Of a DNA stretch of 64,000 bases, positions 11,693 to 22,860 are shown in pieces (positions within the stretch are counted from its first letter, which is position 1; every line of letters starts with the position of its first letter). Source of the DNA: Amaranthus tricolor. Its lineage: Eukaryota > Streptophyta > Magnoliopsida > Caryophyllales > Amaranthaceae. Under the pieces are notes generated by a model. It saw nothing but the letters and a program-made list of their open reading frames with translations. It did no database searches and had not been told where the DNA came from. Both the position numbers and the translations under genes were made by a program. Location: NCBI RefSeq assembly GCF_026212465.1, contig NC_080048.1, forward strand, positions 30,899,257 through 30,963,256, read 5' to 3'.

Positions 11693-11890
11693 TAACAAAT
11701 CACTTGTTCTTATTTAAGTATATGTTCGCAAATAATTCATAGATCTATTATTCGACCTAAAACAGTTCTAGACTACTATTTTGAAAGTTATCCCAAGCTC
11801 TTGAGCTTACCTTCTAGAAAAAGTTTTAAACGAGCATACTCTCTACTCCCCCCCTCCTCTAGAGAGTATTCGATCTCCTATCAATCTTCA
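11693..11890 (+). repeat. 5' LTR remnant (last 198 bp)
   Basis: Aligns over its whole length with 23931-24128, the end of the 3' LTR; both end in 'caatcttca'. I count roughly 25 differences in 198 bp, so the insertion is old. On the left it abuts the inverted gag fragment. Confidence 0.88.
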
Positions 11891-11908
11891 ATTGGTATCA
11901 GAATTGAG
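11891..11908 (+). promoter_or_regulatory. Primer binding site
   Basis: 'TGGTATCAGA' lies two bases after the LTR end, the usual start of an initiator-methionine tRNA primer site in plant copia elements. Confidence 0.85.
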
Positions 11909-11933
11909 TTTCACATATAAAGATTAACATCTT

Positions 11934-12910
11934 ATGATGGATCCAATTTGAGAAGGGTTGTTTGCTCAAGGTCGTTTGAGTTCTAGGCCTCCTTTGTTTT
12001 GTGGAACAAATTTCTCTCATTGGAAAACTTTGATGAAGATGTTTGTGATTGATCAAGATATATATGGAACTTTGAGACATCATAACTAAAATACCTAAGG
12101 TGCCAATGAAAAAGGACGCTAAAGGAAACAATGTGGTAAAATCCGAGTCCGAATACTCACAAACCGATTTGGAATCTATGTCAAAAAACTGTAGAGCAAT
12201 GAATTAATTGTGTTTTGCTTTAAATGGTACTGAGTTCAATAGAGTTTCATCATGCACAAGTGCTAAATAAAATATGGGATAAGTTGGTTGTGACTATCTT
12301 AACTCTTGTTCTAAAGACGAATTAGTTAAAGCTCTCTTTGATATGTTTCAAATTGAACAAATCTTAAAAGATGAGAAAAACATTTTAGAAGATAGAATTC
12401 GTCACTATGCCGAAGGTTGTGAAGACCTTTTAAAGAAAAATGAATCGCTTAAGGCTGAAAGATTAAAATTTGAAGAGACTGTCAAAGTCTTGAAAGAACA
12501 GAATATCAGTCAAATGAAAAAGTTTATAGATCTTCAGAATAAAAATGATGATCTTGAATCCGATCTTTAGACTTTGAGATATGAGTTTGAGAAAAGTTTA
12601 CAATCCTTAACGAAGCAAAATGATTCCGAATTTAAATTCATAAAAATGCTTACATGACAAAATGGATCTAATGATAAACCAGGTATCGATTATAATAATG
12701 CTACACATACTATAAGAGCCAAAACCACATTTGTTAAAAGTACATACAAGCATCGACGCTTACCTATTTGCTCCTATTGTTGCAAAGAATACCTTTCATT
12801 TTGAATTACGTGAGCAGATAAAGCAAACGTGGGTTCCTAAAGGGATAAGACCACCTAACATAGTCTACCCCGAATATGGTCCCAAATTTGTCACTTGGTT
12901 GGCTAAGTGA
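11934..12910 (+). pseudogene. Sirevirus-like gag, right copy, internally deleted
   Basis: Starts at the first ATG after the primer site and encodes a gag N-terminus ('FSHWKTLMKMFVIDQD'), with an in-frame stop after five codons and another near 12087. At 12289/12290 the reading jumps from the gag N-terminal third straight to the C-terminal coiled coil (12343-12570), losing the zinc knuckle region still present in the left copy. The stretch to 12910 ends with 'GPKFVTWLAK'. Non-functional. Confidence 0.8.
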
Positions 12911-12946
12911 GGTTGAGAAATGTTATTTTTTTTGTTTTGTAGAAAA

Positions 12947-15900
12947 AGCAAAAGTGGATCTTAGATGATAGTGGATGTTCTAGACATACGACTGGTAAAG
13001 TTTCTTTACTTTTTGAAATGAAAGAAAGTTCAATGGCTCGATTACTTTAGGCGGCAAAGTTAAGTGCAAAATATTAGGTGTTGGCAAAGTTGGTAAGGAG
13101 TCTTCTAAATTTATTGATAATGTTTATTTGGTTGAAGGTCTAAAACTTAACTTGCTAAGTGTGTCTTAATTATGCGATAATGGTAATCAAGTAATTTTTG
13201 ATAAAGAAAAATGTGTTGTCAAAAATCCTAACACCGGAGATACATTTATTACCACCCTTAGACATGATAATGTTTATGCTTTGAATACTAACAAAATTGC
13301 AGCTCAAAATTTCATGTGTTTAAAAGCTATAACGGATAATCCAAAGCTATGGCATAGAAGGCTTGGTCACATCAATACGCACACCATGCATGAGGTAGTA
13401 AGTAAAGATCTAGTTAAGGGACTTCCAGCTCTTGACTACAAGCACAGTCTGTCATCTGATGCATGCATTAGAGGTCAACAAGTAAGAAGTTCATTTAAAC
13501 CGAAGAAAATGGTAAGTACTTCAAGACCATATGACCTTCTGCATATTGATCTATGTGGTCTAACGCGTTTAAGGAGCATACGAGGTAAATCTTCTATTCT
13601 AGTAACAGTTGATAATTATTCTAGATTTACGTGGGTTGATTTTTTGAAGGATAAAGGTGAAGCCTTGAAACCGTTCTCAAAATGTTGTAAAGAAATGCAA
13701 ACTCAGTTGAATCTTCCAATCGTTTATGTTAGAAGTAATCATGGGAGAGATTTTGGTCAACTAGGCTTTGATTCTTTTTATGAAAAATACGGTATAACCC
13801 ATTGCTTTTCAATTCCTAGGAAACCCCAACAAAATGGTGTGGTTGAAAGAAAAAATCGCACTTTGGAAGAAATGGCAAGGACTATGCATATAGAAAATGG
13901 ATTAGCCAAACATTATTGGGCCGAGGCAGTTAATACAAAAAACTATGTCTTAAATAGGTGTCTCATTAGACCTACACTTAAGAAAACCCCTTACGAGTTA
14001 TTTAAAGGTAGAAAACCAAACATAGCCTACCTTAGACCTTTTTGTTATAAGTGTTTTATCCAAAATAATGGTAAGGATAATCTTGGTAAGTTTGATGCTA
14101 GAAGTGATGAAGGTATATTTCTTGGGTACTCATTACATAGTAAGGCTAATAAAGTGCTAAAAAGCGAACAAGTATGGTTGAGGAAAGCATACATGTGGTA
14201 TTTGATGAATCAGACAATGGAATATTAAGTGAAGGTTTTAAAGAGTTAAACCTTAACAAACATTTTGATGATGTAAGTGATGATGAATTAGATGTAAATG
14301 ATCATAATGAAAATAAAAAGAAGAACATGCAAGATCCTATACAAAGTCTTGACGAGGTTGAAGAAAAACAGGTTGAGCGCATTGAAGACTCACAGCTTGA
14401 TCTTGAGACCCAACCTCAAGACCTGGAAACAGCTCCTGAACGTACTGATTTAAATACTCTAATTAAAGTTTCCTCGAAGGAAGTAGGAACGAGTTCTCTA
14501 AATGACTACACACCATCCATACTAAGAAGAAGGTTTAAATTGTCATCTCAACATCCTTCGGAAAACATCATAAGTGATCCAAATAAAGGTACTCAAACTT
14601 GATCCTCTCTTAAAAACTTATGTGCATTTTCTGCTATTGTTTCTCTTGTAGAACCAAAGGATGTAAAAGAAGCAATACAAGAACCGGAGTGGATCATTGC
14701 TATGCAAAGTGAATTAAATGAGTTCGAAAGAAACAAAGTTTGGGATCTAGTTGAAAGACCACCAGATCGTACTATTATTGGAACTAGATGGGTCTTTCGT
14801 AACAAGCTCAGTGAGGATGGAGAGATCATAAGGAACAAAGCAAGGCTAGTAGCGCAAGGCTATAATAAAAAAGAAGGTATTGATTATGACAAAACTTTTA
14901 CTCCCATAGCAAGGTTAGAATATATTCGAATTATGCTTGTTTTTCCTTCATATATGAATATAAAATTATATCAAATGGATGTTAAATGTACTTTCTTAAA
15001 TGGCTACTTACAAGAGGAAGTATATATGTTAAGCAACTGCCTGGTTTTGAGAATCCGAATTTACCTAATCATGTATTTAAACTAAACAAAGCATTATATG
15101 GCTTAAAACAAGTTCCAAAGGCTTGGTATGACAAATTTAGCTGACATTTACTTGAGAATAACTTTCAACGAGGTAAAATTGATAAAACGCTTTTTATTAA
15201 GACTAAAGAAAAAGATATTCTTGTTGTTCAAGTTGATGATATATTGTTTGGAGCTACTAATGATTCTTTCTGCAAGGATTTTTCTCAGATCAAGTGCAAG
15301 GAATTTGAAATGAGCATGATGGGAGACTTAACATTTTTTCTTGGGCTACAAATTAAGCAAAAGAAAGATGACATATTTATTTGTTAAAGTAAATATGTTA
15401 GAGATCTATTAAAGAAGCACAATATGGATGAATGCAAAAGTGCTAATATGCTTATGAGTGCAACACTAAGTCTAGATCAAGATATTAATGGTAAGAGTGT
15501 TGATCAAAAGTCTGATAGAGGTATGATTGGTTCTTTAATGTATTTAACAACTAGTCGTCCGGATATAATGTTTAGTGTTTATTAATGTGCTCGTTTTCAA
15601 GCTAACTTAAAAGAATCTCACTTAACAAAAATTAAGAGAATCTTTAGATATTTACATAGGACTAAAGACTTCGGTCTATGGTACCCTAGTTGTGAAAATT
15701 TTGCTTTGGTTGGTTTTTTAGATGCAGATTATACTGTTTATAAGGTGGATAGGAAGAGCACTTCAGCCTCGTGTCAATTCTTAGGATCATCATTGATTTC
15801 ATGGTATTCTAAAAAACAGCAGCACGTGCATGTTATTCTCAAATCTTATGGATTGCACAATAGCTTCGAGATCTTGGAGTTGATTTCAAAGGTATTCCAA

Positions 15901-16136
15901 TTAAGTGTGATGATACAATTGCAATTTTTATTACTAAAAACCCGGTACAACATTCACGTACAAAACACATTGAGGTACATCACCATTTCATACGTGATCA
16001 TGTTGAAAAAGGTAATATTACTCTATCTTTTATTCCTACAGAAAATCAATTAGCTGATATATTTACAAAACCTTTAAGTCCTAATCGTTTTGCATATATT
16101 CGTATGGAACTTGGAATGTTAAATGATGTTGCATGA
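12947..16136 (+). pseudogene. Sirevirus-like pol, right copy
   Basis: Protease with the active-site motif 'DSGCSRH' (about 12970); integrase (13281-14228) with His-His zinc region 'WHRRLGHINTHT', the first catalytic Asp in 'LLHIDLCG', and 'YSRFTWVDFL'; a linker (14174-14602); reverse transcriptase (14641-15400) with the catalytic 'QVDDILFG' near 15230; RNase H with 'DADYTVYKVDRKSTS' (15721) and the C-terminus 'ELGMLNDVA' ending at 16136. Stops in the segment before integrase (near 13167), at 15386 and near 15583, and a frameshift near 14165, are shared with the inverted left copy. Coding capacity is lost. Confidence 0.9.
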
Positions 16137-16137
16137 A

Positions 16138-16316
16138 CTTAGGGGGAGTAAGGGTACAATAAATACTAAATACTAAGTATGTATTTAGGGGGAGTATCTC
16201 AATTTATTTGCATGATTAGTTTACTTGTAAAATTTGTGATTGCATATACGTGTCTGTGTTTGTACATATGTTTAAAGGTTGAAAATTAAATTTCAATTTC
16301 TAAAAAATATATGTTA
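16138..16316 (+). promoter_or_regulatory. Two purine tracts just after pol
   Basis: 'TTAGGGGGAGTA' occurs at 16139-16150 and again at 16185-16196, directly after the pol stop. Two further copies precede the 3' LTR (22281 and 22848). Repeated tracts of this kind are known from Sirevirus genomes. The remainder up to 16316 is AT-rich without a gene. Confidence 0.6.
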
Positions 16317-19300
16317 TGTAACCGCCTCAAATTATGAAAGCAAACACCAACTGGAAAATTTAGTATTAATCAAGCGGAAGCTTACTTTTTCCAACACAAT
16401 TAAGGGGTTACTTAAAGGTCAAACCAATATCCAAGTATAATACTTGAACCAAACCAAAGCAATATAACGGAAGTCTTAACTGTCCAAAATATAGAAAATT
16501 ACAACCAAATCGAAATAAGTCCAAAGTTCAAATTACATCCTTAAATTAGTCTAAATCTAAACTAATAGTCTCTCAAATACAATAAAGATATCTAAACAAA
16601 AGGGGAGTCATACTCCAACTCGGGTTCATCTTCCGCTCGCATATCCATTCTTCTTCGAGGTGTCATAGGGGTTTACTCTAAAAACAAAAGCATTGGAAAA
16701 ACATACAAAGCATAGTATCAGCAAAAAGGCTGAGTATAAACACATTGGTGTCCGTCAAACAAGTTATTAAAACCTTTTTTTTATCTGAGTAAATTAATTT
16801 TGAAATATGCTTTTTATTTGATAAATCATATTATGATTCAATCCAGTTCAATGGCTCTATAGTCATTTAAATTTCTCATTTTTCATCATAAATCATAAGA
16901 TCTCAATGGATCCAAATCAACTTCAAACTTATATCATAAGTTTACATGGGTACTCTGTGAGTCATCCTGTGACTTGTTTGGTAGTCGGTCTACCGTCCGC
17001 GACATGTCCGGCAAGTGTAACACAATGGTATTGTGAACAATACGTGCTCAGCATTGTACATAATATATATCTTGTAATTTTAATAGCATTTGAAAGTCAA
17101 AACTATTAACTTTTTCCATATGATAAACATCTTTTATTTGCACATAGCAAAATATACTTTATTTGCGACTTGGCAAAATCAAATCATAATATTTCCCTCA
17201 TGGGTAAAACATGCTTAGCATAATCATATCATTAAACATAACATTTGTATTATATTGGGGCATTACTAGCATGTATGGAAATGCATCGTAACAAAAAGTA
17301 ATTAAAGTTCAATACGATTTTTTTTAAGGAAACCACTAAAATGTTTCGTTTCAATCCTTCTTAAAGTAAACATAACTTAAAAGGGTTTTGAAATTCATTC
17401 AAAACAACTAGTATGATTCATAAGTCTATAAAATCATTACGACAGAAGATTTCATAAAACAATATTTTCTTAAATACGAGATAGTTTTGCCGGTAATAAA
17501 ATCGATAATTGATTTACAAAGTACATATTAATTCTCCAACAAGGCCCAAATTAATAAAGTAATTATAATACCTTATTTAAAATGAATTTAAGGTTGTCCC
17601 ATCAGATTATAATTGGTTATGCGAATTTATAACGATCTTACAATTATTTTCGACAATTTGGGTATTTACCGTTATTTAAATGGTGTCTTAAATCCGTAAA
17701 ATTTATAAACCATCTAATTTAAACTTAATTTATACTATGAGGCAGTAGGTTATTAATATGATTATAAATTTTTTTATATAGGTCTATTTTTACCCAAATT
17801 TAATTAACAATATTACACTTTTTAATAAATAAACATTTTCTATTAATTTGATAAATTAGTAAATAATTAATAATTTATTTTATAAAATTATACAAAAGTT
17901 CCAGAAGTCATCTAACATGTTTTTTAGGCCATTTGAACTTATAAAACTCATGTATAATGTTTTATTATTTTGTATAGACATTTTATCGATAACTAGAATA
18001 AAATAGGTTTAAAATTATTTGAGTCCGAATAAAATATTATAAAAATTATATGATATTCCAGAAGCTATTTTAAGGGGTATAAAATTTTAAATAACCATTA
18101 AAAATCATGTGGGGTATTTTTAATAATTAATATCGTTATTTTACCGATAAACCGAATAAAATTTATTTAAGTCCATATATGGTCATGAAAATCCATATAA
18201 ATTTTTGAACATGTATCTACTTTATATATAAGTGTCTCATAAAATTTTCATGTACAAAAGACGTCATTTAGTATTTATTTTATATTTTACCGTTTTCAAA
18301 CTTACCGATTATTAATAACCGAGTAAAAACTATTAAGGTCCTTAAATGTCAACGAAACCTTCCCAAAATCTTACCAATTTTACCTACTATCCATATGAGT
18401 ATGTGATAAAAGTTTCAAGTCCATACATTTTTTTTTGATAATTATTTTATATTTTACCATTTTACAATTTACCGTTAAACAATTTAACGATTATTCAAAA
18501 ATCATAAAAAAAAATTCAAACTAAATATATTCTGGCCAAATCTTGTTAGAGGCATTATAATATGTTTTTATTAATTATTTTTGATGATGAAGAATTCATC
18601 TAATACCATGTTTTATAATAAGAGTATTTAGCACCTTAAAATCCATTAAAATATCAATTTAACAAATAATCTCAACAAAAAGTATCCAAGAAATTTTCTT
18701 AACATATAGCTACTGGAAATTTCTTTTAAAATGAATTTCAAATATTTTCAAATTCATATAATCATTTCCATCACAATAACTTTCACAAAGTAGTGTTAAA
18801 CATGCCTTTAAACATACAATAATTTATAAAATCAGCATGCATGATGCCCACAATAATAATACATGTAATAAATTATTCCATACTCAAATTTATCATTTTA
18901 ACATCATTTTTCAAGATTTAAAAACTTCTCTTTGGGAGTTTTTTTTTAAAAAAAAAAAGTTTATACACAAACTTTCCCAACTTGTTCTTAAATCCTTTAA
19001 AAATCACCCCATGTGACATACCTCGACTCCAAGCCTATATAATTATTCCGTAAGCTCCTACGCGTTCTTAGAAGCGGTTCTAACTTCGGGTCGTTGCCCT
19101 TCAAGTCTCAACTCCAACTCTTCAACTAAACATATTGCATTCATCCAAAAATCAATAATAATTTTGGAATTCTAACATGCACTTAACTTTTCCAAGTTAG
19201 AGTTGTTAGACTAATACTTGTGATGATTTTAATATATTTGGAGTATACTTATTATGTTGAGCAATATACTTAGTTAAGTCCCATAATTTTATTTGAATCC

Positions 19301-20108
19301 TTTAAGTAACAAAATTTATATGTTTGTGGAAATACATCTTCTTACTTTCTATTATGGCCGATTTTTATAGATTTATAAGTGATGATTTTCTTAGTTTAGA
19401 GATAAAATACTCATTTTATAATGATCTTAGTTTATAAAAAGATTCATATAAAAAAATATGTTTTACATGAACAAGTTTTAACAAAAACTAGTGGAATAAA
19501 GAAATGAACATAACTTACTCTATACTTGGTGGATTTCTTCAAGTTTGGTGTCTATGGAAAGCTCTTAAGATGAAGATTATTTTTATGGGAGATTTGAGTT
19601 TATAAACATAAATTTTCAGAAGTTTTATATGAGTTTTTGAAGAAGATTTGATGAAAAAAGAAAGTGTTTTAGTTATTGAAAGTTTGAAGGATTCTAGTGT
19701 TTGTTCATGGATGAACTTGGGAGCAATGTGTTGGGATTTATGGCTGAATTATTATTCAGAAAATAGAGTGTTTTTGCTTCAAATATTTGCCTCTTGCATG
19801 CTTGTAATGATGCACAAGCTTTGGGTAGAACAAAAGGGGTTCTTGGGTAGCGTTTTTAGCTTGTGTATGTAAGTATACAAATAGCTATAAGGGGAAGTAG
19901 GACAGCTTTAGCATGGCTGGTTGGGGTTGTTTTTTGGTGATTTTTGTCCATCATTTGATCTATTATAGTGTAGGAAAGGTTTATCTAAGATAGTTTAAGG
20001 TTTGGGTAAAAATTGTTGTACATGTAACAAGTTATGTAACTTGTACTTCATGTTTAAAAATCACTTGTATATGTGTGAAATATTTAATTTACTCCCATCG
20101 TGGTTACA
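16317..20108 (-). mobile_element. Long gypsy-type solo LTR nested in the Sirevirus element
   Basis: Begins TGTAACCGCC and ends GGTTACA, a TG...CA pair with matching TGTAACC/GGTTACA termini. Judged by the 'aagacttccg' motif near one end (compare the G2 LTR), it lies on the minus strand. The flanking five bases (tgtta and taata) match at three positions only, so the target duplication has decayed or the ends are slightly misplaced. No coding region is convincing inside; a 74-codon frame at 19648-19872 resembles nothing I know. The first 1.56 kb is duplicated in the left palindrome arm. Confidence 0.55.
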
Positions 20109-20796
20109 TAATATGCTTGGGTAATAATTAAAATTTTTTCGAACTGTTATGGATAGTTGCTCAACTTTAAGTTTTACCTCCAAAGTTTACGTTACTTGTT
20201 ACGATTTATAATCACATTACGAATTAACAAGTTTCTAATCATTGTAGAGATTTTTCAAATTACTACCATCACTAATTAAATTATAATTAGTAACGAACAA
20301 ATATATAAGAAAATTTAGGCGCTAAAAACGACTAATGAAATCTCCTAATAATACGACTGTTTCATGTTACATATATAAAATATAAAAAATTAGAATTAAA
20401 ATTAATTACCTTTAATTAAAAAAGGATATTTAATTTTCTTAAATTAAATTAGTGTGCTTGAAATTTATAACTTGAATGTCAACCATGTCTTAACTTCTTG
20501 TTCATAAATTTAGTCCTAATTCAACTAGTTTTTAATTAGGTTCATGATTACTATCTTGTTCATCTCCTCACATCACTCAAACACCATAAACAGGTCAAAT
20601 TTTATTCACACTCATCATTGCTTTTTCCCCACGTTGTCAAATCACAACTTTATGATGTACATATCCATTGTACTTCATTTTTCTTTTTAAATGCTTGTGA
20701 ACCGTCTCTTTTCATACTTTACTCCAAAATTTCTAATTTTGTTCATCTTTTCCAAGAAATCTTTCCTTTCCCTTTCAAGCTTTCAAGAGTACATAC
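20109..20796 (+). other. Spacer before the third reading frame
   Basis: AT-rich sequence between the nested LTR and the third reading frame. A short open frame at 20618-20818 overlaps the start of that reading frame in another phase and is not supported. Nothing else is seen. Confidence 0.45.
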
Positions 20797-22169
20797 ATGG
20801 TTCCCAAAAGAAAATTAACTCCTTCTTCCATCAAATCTGAAAAGGGAGAATCCTCAAAATCTCTAGGGCTTGAAACCTCAAATTCGACAATTCCTTCACT
20901 TCTCGCTTCTTTAGAGGTTCCCAAAAATTAGTTTGAAAATCATACGGCTTTTGGACGATGGATTGACATTTTCAAACATCGTTCTTTATCTTTCGTTGAT
21001 ATTCTTGACTATAATTTCTTCTGGTTCGAAGATTTTGAAGTTGTGTCTTCTTTCATTCAAACAACTCTTAGAAAGTTGTTGGATCCTGGTTTAGTTACTT
21101 ACCCAATTCTCGTTAAAACTTTCTATTGCAATTTTTCTTTCATAACAGTTGATGGGTTTCCGGCCTTAAGAAGTTTTGTCAAAGGCCAAGAGATTGTGAT
21201 CTCTAAACCCTAATCAATGATTTGCTTAAATTTTTTTTCTGATATGGAAGATTCCACGCCCAATTCTGTGGCTCTTCAAAATGCCAAAGATATGTTTGTT
21301 CTTGCCTCTCATTCTGATTTTTCTCCAACAAAACAACTTACCCACAATTGTTTGAGTCTTTGTGGAAACTTATTGCATACCGTTCTTATTAAAACTGTTT
21401 TCTCTCAGAATTCTTCTTGTGAACTTGTCACATATGCATACCTTATTCCAATGTGGAAGGTGGCTTCTGTAAAAAATGTTAATTATGCCTCCCTTATCAT
21501 TTCAACCAAGCATTTTTGTAGTTCTGCTCTACGAAACAATGCTCTACCTTATGCTAATTTGTTGACATTGGTCTTTGACCATTCAATTTTCTCTTTGATT
21601 TGGAGGAAGTAGATTCTTCTGGTCCACAATCCCTTTCTAGCAATGTTCTCCCTCCCCTTGGTATTTTCAAAATCAATGGTAAGTATGTGTTATACTCACA
21701 CTTATCAGTATTTGAGAAAGAGGATCTCCAAAAGATGCATAGAAAGAAGCTCTCTCGTCTTGAACCAAAGCTCAAAGAACACACCACTCATTTACGCCTC
21801 CAGTCTCTTGACTCCGAGGTCGGTGAAATGAAAATGTCCATCCTTGTTTTGCACGACAAAGTGTCTACATTAACTTTTATGTTAGACACTTTCATGAATG
21901 AAATGAAAGGTATGGTCGTTAAAGATGTGGTTGTGGAAGAAGAAGTAGAAGAGGGAGAGGCTGATGTGAAGCAAAGATGATGCAGAGCATTTGGTAGAAA
22001 AAGAGGAAGAGGAGAAAGAGGAGGAGGAGAAGAAAGATGAAGAGGTTGCTACCCTAACCAAACAAGCATCATCACCACCAACTGTTGAGGCTACCCCATA
22101 GCTGACGTGACAACTTCCCCTGGAAAATCGAAGACTTCCAAGAAGAGGAAGACTAGGTCCAGGAAGTAA
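20797..22169 (+). pseudogene. Third reading frame of the Sirevirus-like element (env-like position)
   Basis: Starts at the ATG at 20797 with a Ser/Lys-rich N-terminus ('MVPKRKLTPSS'). Parts lie in different phases: 20797-21211 (with one stop near 20930), 21217-21612, 21600-21980, and a tail. The middle encodes 'LPPLGIFKINGKYVLYSHLS' and 'DLQKMHRKKLSRLEPKLKEH', then a segment likely to form a coiled coil, then a very Glu-rich stretch, and finally a basic end 'KTSKKRKTRSRK' at 22169. Its place between pol and 3' LTR matches the so-called env-like gene of Sireviruses and Athila-type elements. I see no signal peptide or membrane segment, so an envelope role is not supported. It resembles the 'putative plant transposon protein' family. 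Confidence 0.6.
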
Positions 22170-22860
22170 TTTTTTAAGATGTTGGTTTGATGAACATTTT
22201 TTTTTATTTCGGCAAACACTTTAGTTTTTGAAAAATACAATCCCAAACATGTTAATCCGTGTTTCCTTTTGATGAAAGTCAAAAAGGGGGAGAATTTTTT
22301 TTTTTGTAATAGTTTGTTTTATTTTATTTTATTTTTTTGCATCGTAGCTTAGCATCATATATAGCTTAATTTTTCTTAATTTGTTTTGCATGCTAGTTGC
22401 TTGTTTGCTTGATTTTTCATATTCATGTCATTTTATGTTCATTTTCATGCCATTTCATATTCTTCATGTTCATTCGTATGCTTGTTGATAATCATGATAT
22501 ACTATTGATGATATGATCATGTGATCTTAAAATGTTGATATGATATTACAATATAATATTGATAATTGTATCTTTGCATGAATTGTGGTTGGTTATTCGT
22601 TTACTTGTTATTTTGGATAAACATTTATTATCCATGCATGTATTTTAATTGGTTTTATACTTATGTTATATCATGTTCACTGTTCTGGTTTGAAACAATT
22701 TTTAAAGTTTTGAAAAATTTCTGCTTAATAATAACTTAACATGGTTTATAAAATATCTAAGTGTTTGTTCTTATCATGTTTTTTAATTCATGTTCACCTA
22801 GTAATAACATAATAATATGATTTAGGAAAATATAGCTTTGACTTTCATCAAGGGGGAGAT
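22170..22860 (+). promoter_or_regulatory. 3' untranslated region with two polypurine tracts
   Basis: 'AAAAAGGGGGAGAA' at 22281 and 'CAAGGGGGAGAT' at 22849-22860; the second touches the 3' LTR and is the functional tract for plus-strand priming by position. The rest is T-rich and repetitive ('catgttcatt', 'tcatgc') without a gene. Confidence 0.7.

Larger units (their letters stand above)
12290..17876 (+). repeat. Right arm of the giant inverted repeat
   Basis: Reverse complement of 5431-11017. The inner boundary is at the 'tgtgactatc' sequence (12290) and the outer boundary lies inside the nested LTR. Unlike the left arm, its surroundings continue as a normal element on both sides: LTR remnant, primer site and gag start on the left, remaining nested LTR, third reading frame and 3' LTR on the right. 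Confidence 0.95.

Noticed and set aside
5431..17876. Two independent head-to-head insertions of copia elements
   Set aside because: The left copy has no LTR or primer site, and both copies share stops, a frameshift and a nested insertion junction.
19648..19872. 74-codon frame as a small gene
   Set aside because: No homology recognised, lies inside the nested LTR, and composition does not differ from the surroundings.
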